36,541 nucleotides of DNA from Bifidobacteriaceae bacterium (GTDB lineage: Bacteria; Actinomycetota; Actinomycetes; Actinomycetales; WQXJ01): assembly GCA_031268215.1 (NCBI GenBank), contig JAIRXP010000108.1, forward strand, positions 1 through 36,541, written 5' to 3'. The stretch's first letter is position 1. Each line of letters begins with the position of its first letter. This document shows positions 1 to 8,349 of this stretch, one piece after another. The notes under the pieces were generated by a model. That model worked only from the letters and a program-made list of their open reading frames with translations. It ran no database searches and was not told where the DNA came from. The position numbers and the translations under genes were made by a program.

Positions 1-2
1 TT

Positions 3-44
3 GCCGCCTTACCAGCCGCCTTCCCCGCGCTGGTGGCCAGCTAG
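3..44 (+). CDS. possible 3' end of a gene entering from the left edge
   Basis: One plus-strand frame is open from the window edge to a TAG at 42-44 and would encode a hydrophobic tail ending AALPAAFPALVAS. The only support is that a perfect hairpin starts exactly at the stop codon, an arrangement also seen at the ddl stop codon in this window. With 13 residues visible no function can be given, and the frame could be open by chance. Confidence 0.22.
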   Translation, partial: AALPAAFPALVAS

Positions 45-58
45 CGATCTAATCGCTA
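42..58 (+). terminator. short perfect hairpin at the left edge
   Basis: TAGCGAT (42-48) and ATCGCTA (52-58) form a perfect 7-bp stem with a 3-base loop. No T-tract follows, as is usual for actinobacterial hairpin terminators. It may end transcription of a gene entering from the left; a protein-binding palindrome is the alternative. Confidence 0.4.
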
Positions 59-143
59 CAGCCCTGATGAATGGGGGTGCGCTCCGGTTGGCCTGGGCCA
101 GGAATGGCGGATCCGCGGATCAAACCGGGCGTGATTGCCGCCA

Positions 144-300
144 TTGTCACGTTTGGTGTCTTTTCCGAGGCAGGGTCAGCCACCACTGTCACGATTGGTG
201 TCTTTTCAGATTGGTGCCCTTGGGAAGCCATAGCGATGACCTGGGCTTTCACCCGGCACACAGCAAAGTCACCCGACAGAAAAGACACCAGACGTGACAG
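144..300. repeat. three copies of a 22-bp repeat, two direct and one inverted
   Basis: Copies lie at 144-165 and 186-207 (plus orientation) and at 279-300 (inverted). The core is TGTCACGTYTGGTGTCTTTT, with one variable position (GTTTGG, GATTGG, GTCTGG) in the middle. Nothing in the stretch 59-381 looks like a gene; the open frames there are short and have no start signal. The arrangement could be a remnant of insertion-sequence ends or an array of regulator sites. I cannot name an IS family from the sequence alone. Confidence 0.8.
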
Positions 301-381
301 TCATCCCCCAACCAGCGAATGAAATAGCCAGAAACGTGGATACCGTGGCGAATGCGCCCCCACCGACAACCGGACGGTCAT

Positions 382-1875
382 TCATTCCGGCTGGCGTTCA
401 AGGAACTCGTACACGTCAGTCAAGTCCACTCCGGGGAACGCCCCGGTGGGCATGGCCGCCAGCACGGATGAGTGCGGCCGGGCAGCGGGCCAGGCCGAAC
501 CGGCCCATTCGGCGGCCAGATCAGCGGGCGGGGTTTGGCAGCAGGATGGGTCCGGGCAATCGGACCGCATGCGAATGCGGGTGTCCGCGCCAGCGAACCA
601 TTTGGCGTCATCGAACCGGCACCCAATGGACACTGAAAACACACCGTCCCGGGTCTGTTTCAGGTGGGCGGTAGCCCAATAGGTCCCATGCGGGGTGTCA
701 GTGTATTGGGCGTAGCGTTCTTGCGGGCGAACTGCCTCGAAGACCGTGCGGCCAGACCAGTAGCGGCACATGAACTGGCCTTCGATCGCTCCCAGCGGGT
801 CAGTCGGGAAGAGCGAGCCGTCGTTTTCATACGACTTGTGGATCACGCCGGATGAATGAACCTTGGCGAAGTGGACCCGGATACCCAGGTGCCGGGTAGA
901 CAGGTTCACGAAACGATGCGCGGCCATTTCATAGGACACGGTGAAGGCGTCCCGGAACTCCTCGATTGACAACGCCCGGCCGGCCTTGGCGCTGCCAAGC
1001 ATCCAAACGGCCGCGTTTTCTGGCATCAGCACCGCGCCGGCCACGTAGTTGGCCTCCACCCGGTGCCGCAGAAAGGCCATGTAGTCGTCTGGTTCGCCTT
1101 GGCCGAGCACATGCGAAGCGAGTGCCTGAAGGACCGTTGAACGGTGATCGCCGGTAACTGCCTCCGCTTGACGCGGCAGGTACAGCCGGTGCCGTTTGGT
1201 GTCCAGAACGGACCGAGTAGTCTGCGGCAGGTCATCAACGAACCGGAGTTCAAAGCCCAGTTTGGAGGCCATCGAGGCCAAGTCGCCTTGGTTCATTGGC
1301 CCGCCGGGCTCACGTCCGGTCAGGTTCAGGAGTTCAGTGGCGGCCCGCTCAAGTTCTGGGAAGTAGTCGTCTTCGGCCCGCATCTGGAGACGCAGGGCAG
1401 CGTTCGCCCGCCGTGCTTCTTCGGGAGTGGCGACCCGTTCCTCGCGTACGCGGTACAGCTCGCGGGACAGTCCCACCAGAGCCTCCAGCACCGCCAGCGG
1501 CGTGGTCCGTGTGACTTTGACCTGGGGTAGCCCGCGAGCGGCGTAGGCCGGGTCGCGCTGGACCCGTTCCCATTCGATTTCCAGGGCGTCGCGTTCGGTT
1601 GGCGGGTTGGGGTCGAACAGGGTCCGGGGTGGCAGCCCCAGGGCGCTGGCGATTGCACCGAGTTGGGCCAGCGTGGGGCTGCGGTGCCCGTTTTCGATTG
1701 CGGAGATGCCCGATGCCGCCCGGCCGGCCGCCGCTGCCAGTTGCTCTAGTTTGAGTCCCCTTTGGAGCCGGAAGAACCGGATCCTCCGGCCTATGACCAG
1801 GGGGTCAAAGCCTTCCTTGGGGAGTTTGACGGGTGGACCGGAGGGGCTGGTAGTTGGATGAACGGCATCGGACAC
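382..1875 (-). CDS. ramB: RamB-type XRE-family transcriptional regulator of acetate/glyoxylate metabolism
   Basis: This 497-aa protein has the three-part architecture of the RamB/ScfR family. An XRE helix-turn-helix lies at about residues 27-84 (SGISAIENGHRSPTLAQLG). A domain related to ImmA/IrrE (M78) peptidases spans about 190-300, and a C-terminal DUF2083-type domain carries a Cys cluster (CPDPSCC). The M78 zinc motif HExxH is degenerate (ALASHVLGQ, 251-259) while the following EANYVAGAVLMP is kept, so this is a ligand or structural domain, not a protease. Known RamB proteins repress aceA, aceB and acetate activation genes in Corynebacterium, and this gene is divergent from aceA. The GTG start at 1875 sits 7 bases after a TACCAT box, so the mRNA may be leaderless or nearly so. 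Family assignment is firm; the exact regulon is inferred. Confidence 0.88.
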   Translation of the reverse strand: MSDAVHPTTSPSGPPVKLPKEGFDPLVIGRRIRFFRLQRGLKLEQLAAAAGRAASGISAIENGHRSPTLAQLGAIASALGLPPRTLFDPNPPTERDALEIEWERVQRDPAYAARGLPQVKVTRTTPLAVLEALVGLSRELYRVREERVATPEEARRANAALRLQMRAEDDYFPELERAATELLNLTGREPGGPMNQGDLASMASKLGFELRFVDDLPQTTRSVLDTKRHRLYLPRQAEAVTGDHRSTVLQALASHVLGQGEPDDYMAFLRHRVEANYVAGAVLMPENAAVWMLGSAKAGRALSIEEFRDAFTVSYEMAAHRFVNLSTRHLGIRVHFAKVHSSGVIHKSYENDGSLFPTDPLGAIEGQFMCRYWSGRTVFEAVRPQERYAQYTDTPHGTYWATAHLKQTRDGVFSVSIGCRFDDAKWFAGADTRIRMRSDCPDPSCCQTPPADLAAEWAGSAWPAARPHSSVLAAMPTGAFPGVDLTDVYEFLERQPE

Positions 1876-1882
1876 CTTTCCT

Positions 1883-1888
1883 ATGGTA
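1883..1888 (-). promoter_or_regulatory. -10 box of the ramB-like gene
   Basis: Read on the minus strand this is TACCAT, fitting the actinobacterial TANNNT -10 consensus. Only AGGAAAG separates it from the GTG start, which places the predicted transcription start within a base or two of the start codon. AGGAA is a weak Shine-Dalgarno look-alike, so a very short leader cannot be excluded. Confidence 0.5.
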
Positions 1889-2041
1889 GTACAGCTTCAT
1901 TTCTACGTCCCGGAAATTTGGCCCAACTTTTACGAAACGCTACTGGCGGCAGGCCCAAAAGTATCTTAAGGTCGAATAAAAGCGGCGCCGAAAGCACCAG
2001 CCAAGGCGCACCACACACCTTCAATGGAGAGGTAACTTCAC
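1889..2041 (+). promoter_or_regulatory. ramB-aceA intergenic control region with aceA ribosome binding site
   Basis: This AT-richer spacer between the divergent regulator and aceA must hold the aceA promoter. At 1913-1937 there is a run of AAATTTGG, CCAACTTTTACG and GAAACG resembling, imperfectly, the A-rich/TTTGC-type sites reported for RamB; this is a weak match. The aceA ribosome binding site GGAGAGG lies at 2026-2032, 9 bases before ATG. I could not assign a clear -35/-10 pair. Confidence 0.4.
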
Positions 2042-3331
2042 ATGACCATCCGTCCTGGATCCCAAACCCAGACCGCCGCCGAACTAGCCCGTTCATGGCA
2101 AACCGACCCTCGCTGGGCTAACGTCGAGCGCACCTACAACGCTGAAGACGTAGTCGCCCTGCGCGGCTCCTTCCAAGAAGAGCACACCCTGGCCCGCCGG
2201 GGCGCCGAGAAGCTCTGGGAGCTGATCCACGCCGACGGCTACGTCCACGCGCTTGGCGCGCTAACCGGCAACATGGCCGTCCAGCAGGTCAAGGCCGGCC
2301 TCAAGGCCATCTACCTGTCCGGCTGGCAAGTCGCGGCGGACGCCAACCTGGCCTCGCAGACCTATCCCGACCAGTCGCTCTACCCGGCGAACTCGGTGCC
2401 GGCCATCGTCCGCCGGATCAACAACGCCCTAGAGCGGGCCGACCAAGTCGAATTCGTCGAAAAGGGCGAAGCCGTCCGCGACTGGTTCGCACCAATCGTG
2501 GCGGACGCGGAGGCCGGATTCGGCGGCGAACTCAACGCCTACGAGCTGATGAAAGGCATGATCGAAGCTGGCGCGGCCGGCGTGCATTGGGAAGACCAGC
2601 TCGCCTCGGCCAAGAAGTGCGGCCACATGGGTGGCAAAGTCCTGGTCCCGACCCAGCAGCATGTCCGGACCCTCAACGCCGCCCGCCTAGCGGCGGACGT
2701 GGCCGGAGTGCCAACCGTCGTGGTGGCCCGGACCGATTCGCTCGGTGCCGACCTCATCACCTCAGACATTGATGAGCGCGACAAGCCGTTCCTGACCGGC
2801 GAGAGGACCTCAGAAGGGTTCTACCGCACCACGCCAGGCCTGGACGTGATCCTGGCCCGCGGCCGGGCCTACGCCCCCTACGCCGACCTGATCTGGGTGG
2901 AGACCGCCACCCCGGACCTCGAACTGGCCCGCGAGTTCGCTGAGGCCCTGCACGCCGACTACCCGGACCAGCTCCTGGCCTACAACTGCTCGCCGTCCTT
3001 CAACTGGCGCGCTCACCTTGACGATGCCACAATCGCCAAGTTCCAACGCGAGCTTGGCGCCATGGGCTACAAGTTCCAGTTCATCACCCTGGCCGGCTTC
3101 CATGCCTTGAACTACTCAATGTTCGACCTGGCGGACGGCTACCGCGACCGCGGCATGAGCGCCTATGTAGAACTCCAGACCAAGGAGTTCGAGGCCGAAG
3201 CTCGCGGCTACACCGCCACGCGCCACCAGCGCGAAGTCGGTACTGGCTACTTCGACAAGATCGCCACCACCTTGAACCCGGATGCCGCTACCACGGCCCT
3301 GTCTGGCTCAACCGAAGCCGCCCAATTCTGA
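2042..3331 (+). CDS. aceA: isocitrate lyase
   Basis: Isocitrate lyase cleaves isocitrate to glyoxylate and succinate, the first step of the glyoxylate shunt, and is cytoplasmic. The 429-aa length fits the bacterial enzyme. The active-site signature [14 protein letters not shown] is at 191-204 with the catalytic Cys193. Other family motifs visible are [10 protein letters not shown] (93-102), DAEAGFGG (155-162) and YNCSPSFNW, part of the substrate-binding loop. The ATG at 2042 has a good GGAGAGG ribosome binding site. The gene is divergent from the RamB-like regulator and followed by aceB on the same strand. A strong hairpin between aceA and aceB suggests partial or separate transcription of the two. 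Confidence 0.97.
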   Translation: MTIRPGSQTQTAAELARSWQTDPRWANVERTYNAEDVVALRGSFQEEHTLARRGAEKLWELIHADGYVHALGALTGNMAVQQVKAGLKAIYLSGWQVAADANLASQTYPDQSLYPANSVPAIVRRINNALERADQVEFVEKGEAVRDWFAPIVADAEAGFGGELNAYELMKGMIEAGAAGVHWEDQLASAKKCGHMGGKVLVPTQQHVRTLNAARLAADVAGVPTVVVARTDSLGADLITSDIDERDKPFLTGERTSEGFYRTTPGLDVILARGRAYAPYADLIWVETATPDLELAREFAEALHADYPDQLLAYNCSPSFNWRAHLDDATIAKFQRELGAMGYKFQFITLAGFHALNYSMFDLADGYRDRGMSAYVELQTKEFEAEARGYTATRHQREVGTGYFDKIATTLNPDAATTALSGSTEAAQF

Positions 3332-3373
3332 CCCACTGGGCTGAATTGGCCGGCCTGGCCAACCCTTCCGTTT

Positions 3374-3423
3374 AGGGCCCGTGTCACCTTCTTGGTATTG
3401 TCCAAGGACGGGACACGGGCCCT
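3374..3423 (+). terminator. hairpin terminator after aceA
   Basis: AGGGCCCGTGTC (3374-3385) pairs perfectly with GACACGGGCCCT (3412-3423), a 12-bp GC-rich stem. The loop contains a second small stem, CTTGG...CCAAG. It starts about 40 bases after the aceA stop. No T-tract follows. It probably ends or attenuates aceA transcription before aceB. Confidence 0.8.
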
Positions 3424-3558
3424 GTGGGGCACCTAAGCGCTTGTCCGATGCCGCGCATCTGGGTTCACCGGAGCACCCCCAAGCTGCGTCGGTGGCAAGG
3501 CGGCGGTGCCCCGTGACGGTCCGTTGAAAAAACGCATTTCTAAGGAGAAAACCCCGCA
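3424..3558 (+). promoter_or_regulatory. aceB leader with small hairpin and ribosome binding site
   Basis: The stretch between the aceA terminator and aceB has a small perfect hairpin GATGC-CGC-GCATC (3447-3459) inside a TTGTCCGATGCCGC sequence, a motif that recurs in other intergenic regions of the window. A strong ribosome binding site AAGGAG is at 3542-3547, 11 bases before the aceB ATG. A separate aceB promoter is likely, but no convincing -35/-10 pair was found. Confidence 0.45.
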
Positions 3559-5232
3559 ATGACAAACGAAATCAACACCACGCCCCGCGGACACATCGAA
3601 ATCAAAGGCGCGCTGGGCGAACGGTACGGCGAGATCATGACCCCTGAGGCCATGGACTTCCTGACGGTGCTCCACGAGAACTTCGCCTACCGTCGCCTTG
3701 AGTTGCTGGAGCGCCGCCAGGCCTTCCAAGACGCGATTGACGGCGGCGCCATGCCTAAGTTCCCCAAGGAAACTGAAGCCATCCGCAGCGATCTAACCTG
3801 GCGAGTCGCGCCGCTGGCGCCAGGTCTGGAAGACCGCCGTGTCGAAATCACTGGCCCCACTGACCCGAAGATGACCGTCAACGCGCTCAATTCCGGCGCT
3901 AAGGTCTGGCTGGCGGATTTCGAGGACGCCCTCAGCCCAACCTGGCGCAATGTGATCGAAGGCCAGCTTTCGCTGAAGGACGCGATTCGCGGCGAACTGC
4001 ACTACGTCAGCCCCGAAGGCAAAGAGTATGAGGTCAAGTCACCGGACATCAAGGAACTGCCGACAATCGTGGCCCGCCCGCGGGGCTGGCACCTGCTGGA
4101 GAAGCATCTGCGCTACTTCGCTCCCAACGGGTTCTCGCAATCAGTTCCGGGGGCGTTAGTCGACTTTGGCTTCTACTTCTTCCACAACGCCGCTGAACTG
4201 ATCAAGCGGGGTCGCGGCCCGTACTTCTATCTGCCCAAGCTGCAATCCCACAAGGAGGCCCGGCTCTGGAACGACATCTTCAACTTCGCCCAAGATGTGC
4301 TGGGCATCCCGCGCGGCACCATCCGGGCCACGGTCCTGATTGAAACCCTGCCAGCCGCATTCGAGATGGATGAGATCCTCTACGAACTCAAGACCCATTC
4401 CGCCGGACTCAACGCCGGGCGCTGGGACTACCAGTTCTCCATCATCAAGACCCTGCGTAACAAGGGCGTGAAGTACGTTCTGCCGGACCGCGCCCAGGTC
4501 ACCATGACCCAGCCATTCATGCGCGCCTATACCGAACTACTGGTCAAGACCTGCCACCAGCGGGGTGCTTCAGCCATGGGCGGCATGAGCGCGTTCATTC
4601 CCAACCGGCGCGACCCAGAGGTCACCGAACGGGCCTTTAACCAGGTCCGGGCGGACAAACTCCGCGAAGCTACGGACGGTTTCGACGGCACCTGGGTGGC
4701 ACATCCTGACCTGATCGGCATAGCCCAGGAAGAATTCGACAATGTTCTGGGGGAACGGCCCAATCAGATCAGCCGCCAGCGCGAAGATGTCAATGTCTCC
4801 GAGGCCGACCTGCTGGACGTCGATTCTGCCCGCCGGGCTGGCGCCACCATCACTTCCAAGGGTTTGCGCACCAACATCTCAGTTGGCATCCGCTACTTGG
4901 AGAACTGGTTGCGCGGCAATGGCGCAGCGGCGATCGACAACCTGATGGAAGATGTGGCCACGGCGGAGATCTCGCGTTCGCAGATCTGGCAGTGGATCGC
5001 CGCTGGGGCGGCCACAGGTTCCGGCTCGCCAATCACGCGGGAACGGGTCGAGTCCCTGATATCGGAGATCGTGGACGATTTCGACAAGTTCCCTGGCAAC
5101 AAGTACAAAGAAGCCACGGAAGCGTTCAAAGCGGTCGCCATTGATGACGACTTCCCGGCCTTCCTGACCGTTGGGACTTACGTCTCCTACTTGGTCGGCT
5201 CAGAGGTTGACCAGCCCACCAAGCCGGTCTGA
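3559..5232 (+). CDS. aceB: malate synthase (A-type)
   Basis: Malate synthase condenses glyoxylate with acetyl-CoA to give malate, completing the glyoxylate shunt started by the upstream isocitrate lyase. The 557-aa length matches the A-type enzyme rather than the longer G-type. Visible family motifs include DFEDALSPTWRN (nucleotide/CoA region), KLQSHKEARLWNDIF, the strongly conserved TIRATVLIETLPAAFEMDEILYE, and GLNAGRWDYQFSIIK, the malate synthase signature. Further on is MGGMSAFIPN. The ATG at 3559 has an AAGGAG ribosome binding site. A nested hairpin follows the stop codon and separates it from the converging ABC exporter gene. Confidence 0.97.
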   Translation: MTNEINTTPRGHIEIKGALGERYGEIMTPEAMDFLTVLHENFAYRRLELLERRQAFQDAIDGGAMPKFPKETEAIRSDLTWRVAPLAPGLEDRRVEITGPTDPKMTVNALNSGAKVWLADFEDALSPTWRNVIEGQLSLKDAIRGELHYVSPEGKEYEVKSPDIKELPTIVARPRGWHLLEKHLRYFAPNGFSQSVPGALVDFGFYFFHNAAELIKRGRGPYFYLPKLQSHKEARLWNDIFNFAQDVLGIPRGTIRATVLIETLPAAFEMDEILYELKTHSAGLNAGRWDYQFSIIKTLRNKGVKYVLPDRAQVTMTQPFMRAYTELLVKTCHQRGASAMGGMSAFIPNRRDPEVTERAFNQVRADKLREATDGFDGTWVAHPDLIGIAQEEFDNVLGERPNQISRQREDVNVSEADLLDVDSARRAGATITSKGLRTNISVGIRYLENWLRGNGAAAIDNLMEDVATAEISRSQIWQWIAAGAATGSGSPITRERVESLISEIVDDFDKFPGNKYKEATEAFKAVAIDDDFPAFLTVGTYVSYLVGSEVDQPTKPV

Positions 5233-5238
5233 TCCTTC

Positions 5239-5283
5239 GGGTGGTTTGGGCCGATGCCGCCGGGGCATCTACCCAAACCACCC
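5239..5283. terminator. nested bidirectional hairpin between aceB and the ABC exporter
   Basis: GGGTGGTTTGGG (5239-5250) pairs perfectly with CCCAAACCACCC (5272-5283). Inside the loop, GATGCC (5253-5258) pairs with GGCATC (5264-5269). It lies 6 bases after the aceB stop and 20 bases before the 3' end of the converging exporter gene, so it can serve both strands. The inner stem contains the CCGATGCCGCC sequence repeated elsewhere in the window. Confidence 0.82.
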
Positions 5284-5303
5284 ACCGGCCGTCCCTCGCC
5301 CAG

Positions 5304-7235
5304 TCAGGAGGCGCTAGGCGCAAATTGGACGGCGTACAGGTTGGCGTACAGCCCTCCCGCGGCCAAGAGTTGTTGATGGGTTCCGCGCTCAACCACCCGG
5401 CCCTCATCTAGGACCACGATCTGGTCCGCGCCGCGGACCGTAGATAGCCGGTGGGCTATCACCAGCGAGGTCCGGCCAACCAGTGCCTCAGCCAAGGCCC
5501 GCTGCACAGCCAGTTCGGACTCCGAATCCAGGTGAGCGGTAGCTTCGTCCAAGACCACTATTTCTGGCGACTTGAGCAGCAAGCGGGCAATTGAAATCCG
5601 CTGCCGCTCACCGCCGGATAGCCGGTACCCCCGGTCGCCGACCACGGTGTCCAGACCCTCCGGCAGCTCCCGGACAAATCCGGCCTGCGACCGCTCCAGC
5701 GCCTCCCACAAGTCTTCCTCGCTAGCCAAGGGACGCGCATAAAGCAAGTTCTCCCGCAATGATGTGTGGAACAGATGTGCGTCCTGCGTAACCGCTCCAA
5801 CCGTCTGGTTGATTGATGCCAAAGTCAGATCGCGCACATCCTGCCCGCACAGTTCAACTTCCCCACGGATGGCGTCATAAAGCCGCGACACAAGCAACGA
5901 TGTAGTGGACTTGCCTGCTCCCGAAGGCCCCACCAACGCCACCATGGCCCCACGCGGCACTTCGAACGAGACATCTTGCAAGGTCCAGTCCGGTGTGCTG
6001 CCGGTCCCGGCCTCACTGGCGTGGTCTATCAGATCGGCTTCGCGGTTTCCCGGCCGCGTCGCCACCGGCTCCAGTGACGCCAGGGACACTTCCCGGGCAC
6101 TGGGATACCGGAACCAAACATTGACGAAACGGATAGCCGGAACCGAAGAAGGCTCAGCAGACCATTTCAGGTCGTGAGCGTCCGGTGCGTCCTGAACCAG
6201 GGGCTTGAGGTCAAGCACCTCCAGCACGCGCTCGAACGAAACGAGTGTCGTCATGATGTCCACTTGCACATTCGACAGGGCCGTGATGGGACCGTAGAGG
6301 CGGTTCAGCAAGGTCACCAGCGCCACCACCACCCCGACAGTCAACTCGTTCCGGATCGAAAGCCAGCCGCCCAGGCCGTAAACCACCGCCACGGCGATGG
6401 ACGCGACCAGGGTCATCCCAATGCGGAAGGCACTGGAGTAGAGAGCGGACTTGACGCCGATCCGACGGACCGCGTCCGCGTCCGCTCCATAGGCCGCATC
6501 CTCGCGGCCGGGGTCGCCGTAGTTCTTGACCAGGGCGGCGCCAGCCACCGAGAAACGCTCGGTCATGGTCTGGGACATGGCGGCGTTGAGGTCCATCGAC
6601 TGCCGGGTGATATCCGCCAGTTTGCGGCCCACCCACCGCACTGGGGCGATGAACACTGGCAACAAAGCCAGCGAAACCAAAGTCACCTTCCATGACATGG
6701 AGACCATGGCCGAAATCACGAAAGCCACCGTCAGAGTGTTGGACACAACCGAGGACAGCGTGGAAGTGAAGGCCCTCTGGGCACCCAGCACGTCGCCGTT
6801 CAGGCGCTGCGTCAATGCGCCAGTCTGCGTACGGGAGAAGAACGCCAGGCTCATCCGCTGCACGTGGCCAAATACACGGGTCCGCAGGTCGTAGATCAGG
6901 CCTTCGCCAATTCTGGCGCTCAGGTAACGTTCACCTAGGCCAAGCGTGGCCGCCACCAGCGCGAAGACGGCCAGCACTCCGGCTAGGATCAGCACCACAT
7001 TGGTCTTCCCTGGGGTGATTCCACGGTCAATGATGGCGCTGTAGATTAGCGGCGTGATGGCGCCAAGCCCGGCGTCGAGTGCGATCAGTGTCAGAAAGAT
7101 GGCGATTTCGCGGCGGTAAGGGCGGGCGAAGACAACTATCCGCTTAAGGGTTCCACGAGTCAGTTTCTGTTTGGCGACGGAAGGGTCCTGGCGGAACGAC
7201 CTGGACATCGGTCCGCCCATTGGTGGCATGGACAT
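5304..7235 (-). CDS. ABC exporter half-transporter (fused membrane and ATPase domains)
   Basis: This 643-aa protein has a type IV ABC exporter layout: an N-terminal six-helix membrane domain (about residues 40-340) followed by an ATPase domain. Visible are Walker A GPSGAGKST (436-444), signature LSGGE (539-543), Walker B VVLDEA (560-565) and the H-loop His595 in IAHRLSTV. It would work as a dimer in the cytoplasmic membrane; the substrate cannot be told, though lipid or drug exporters are closest. Unusual is an extra stretch of roughly 35 residues between the A-loop motif FRYP and the strand WTLQDVSFEV that precedes Walker A. The ATG at 7235 has no clear ribosome binding site; in-frame Met codons a few residues later are alternatives. 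It stands alone between aceB and ddl. Confidence 0.93.
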   Translation of the reverse strand: MSMPPMGGPMSRSFRQDPSVAKQKLTRGTLKRIVVFARPYRREIAIFLTLIALDAGLGAITPLIYSAIIDRGITPGKTNVVLILAGVLAVFALVAATLGLGERYLSARIGEGLIYDLRTRVFGHVQRMSLAFFSRTQTGALTQRLNGDVLGAQRAFTSTLSSVVSNTLTVAFVISAMVSMSWKVTLVSLALLPVFIAPVRWVGRKLADITRQSMDLNAAMSQTMTERFSVAGAALVKNYGDPGREDAAYGADADAVRRIGVKSALYSSAFRIGMTLVASIAVAVVYGLGGWLSIRNELTVGVVVALVTLLNRLYGPITALSNVQVDIMTTLVSFERVLEVLDLKPLVQDAPDAHDLKWSAEPSSVPAIRFVNVWFRYPSAREVSLASLEPVATRPGNREADLIDHASEAGTGSTPDWTLQDVSFEVPRGAMVALVGPSGAGKSTTSLLVSRLYDAIRGEVELCGQDVRDLTLASINQTVGAVTQDAHLFHTSLRENLLYARPLASEEDLWEALERSQAGFVRELPEGLDTVVGDRGYRLSGGERQRISIARLLLKSPEIVVLDEATAHLDSESELAVQRALAEALVGRTSLVIAHRLSTVRGADQIVVLDEGRVVERGTHQQLLAAGGLYANLYAVQFAPSAS

Positions 7236-7314
7236 TGTTTCAGCCTGCCACCTAACCGGTCATGCCGCTCACCAATGTTGAGTTGGTCCCACCGGCGGAG
7301 CCGGCGACGCTTTC

Positions 7315-7349
7315 TGGCTAACGGCGGGGCCTGGCAGCGCCGTTAGCCA
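7315..7349 (-). terminator. hairpin overlapping the ddl stop codon
   Basis: TGGCTAACGGCG (7315-7326) and CGCCGTTAGCCA (7338-7349) form a perfect 12-bp stem with an 11-base loop. The TAA stop codon of ddl (7343-7345) is inside one arm. No T-tract follows. It probably terminates the trxA - aminotransferase - ddl transcript and separates it from the ABC exporter. Confidence 0.8.
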
Positions 7350-8284
7350 GCGATTGAGGCTTCCACCAGCGAGCGGTACAAGACCGGCAGGTCGTATCCA
7401 CCCGCCAAAGCGGCCTGCGGCAGCAGCGAGGTTTCCTGCATGCCAGGCGCTACGTTGACCTCCAAGAACCAGGGCACGCCATCGGCGTCAATGATCATGT
7501 CGGTCCGTGATATCCGGGCCAGCCCCAACGTTTCGTGAGCTGACAACGCCAAGGCGGCGGCGGCATCGGCCACCTCAGCGCTGATCCGGGCGGGCGCGAA
7601 GAACTCAGTCCGGCCCGGGTTGTAACGGGCGGCGTAGTCGTACGGGCCGTCCGCGACAATCTCTACTGGCGGCAAGGCCTCCGGGCCCGTGCCCTGGTCA
7701 ACCACTGAAACGGCCAGCTCCGTCCCGCTGACCGCCCTCTCAATCAAGGCAACCTCACCGTAGGCGAAGCAGTCCATCATGGCCTGCGGCAACTGGTCCG
7801 CGTTGGATACCAGCGTGACCCCCAGCGCCGAACCGCCGTGCAAGGGCTTAACCGCCAGGTCCGTCCCCAGCGAACCAGACACTAGTTCCAGGAGCTTACC
7901 GGCCCCCAACTCGCGGAAGAGCGACTGCGGGAAAGTTACGAAGTCCGGCGTCGCCAGGCCGGCCCGGCGGATGAGCGTCTTGGCCACAGCCTTGTTCCAG
8001 GCGGTCCGTGCTGCCCTGGGGTCAGACCCCAAGTAGGGGACGCCGGCCAGGCCCAAGACATCACGCACTGAACCGTCTTCCCCCAGCGCACCGTGCAGCA
8101 GCGGCCAGACCAGATCAGCCTTCGCCTGAGCGAGTTTGGCCAGCAACCGGTGGTCGAGGTCAGCTTCGGTCACTTGGCAGCCGGCCTCACGCAGAGCCTC
8201 CGCCACCCGGCGGCCCGAGCGCAGTGACACGTCCCGCTCATGGCTCAGCCCGCCCGCCACTACTAGTACCTTCGGGTTGGTCAT
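7343..8284 (-). CDS. ddl: D-alanine--D-alanine ligase
   Basis: D-Ala-D-Ala ligase makes the terminal dipeptide of the peptidoglycan precursor with ATP. The 313-aa protein begins KVLVVAGGLSHERDVSLRSG, the characteristic N-terminal motif. It keeps the ATP-grasp features: LAVKPLHGGSALGVTLV (binding loop), VALIERAVSGTELAVSV, and a C-terminal DMIIDADGVPWFLEVNVAPGMQETSLLPQAA with the metal-binding Glu-Val-Asn. The ATG at 8284 has an AAGGAG ribosome binding site. An aminotransferase gene lies 65 bases upstream on the same strand. A ddl copy near trxA and an aminotransferase is seen in several actinobacteria, so it may be a second homologue besides one in the cell-wall operon. Confidence 0.93.
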   Translation of the reverse strand: MTNPKVLVVAGGLSHERDVSLRSGRRVAEALREAGCQVTEADLDHRLLAKLAQAKADLVWPLLHGALGEDGSVRDVLGLAGVPYLGSDPRAARTAWNKAVAKTLIRRAGLATPDFVTFPQSLFRELGAGKLLELVSGSLGTDLAVKPLHGGSALGVTLVSNADQLPQAMMDCFAYGEVALIERAVSGTELAVSVVDQGTGPEALPPVEIVADGPYDYAARYNPGRTEFFAPARISAEVADAAAALALSAHETLGLARISRTDMIIDADGVPWFLEVNVAPGMQETSLLPQAALAGGYDLPVLYRSLVEASIAG

Positions 8285-8300
8285 AGTTCCACTCCTTACT

Positions 8301-8343
8301 TGTCCGATGCCGCCGGGTCACCTTTATCTGGCCCGCGTCAGCC
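8301..8343 (+). repeat. intergenic repeat element, divergent copy
   Basis: The sequence starts TGTCCGATGCCGCC and ends GTCAGC, like the better conserved 47-bp elements at 20901-20947 (inverted), 33891-33937 and 34578-34624, but its middle differs. It lies between the aminotransferase and ddl genes. Similarity at both ends makes common origin likely but not certain. Confidence 0.5.
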
Positions 8344-8349
8344 CATTCG

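Noticed and set aside
294..674. A 126-residue plus-strand frame at the left end.
   Set aside because: It overlaps the 3' part of the RamB-like gene antisense, with Arg/Pro-rich composition and no ribosome binding site.
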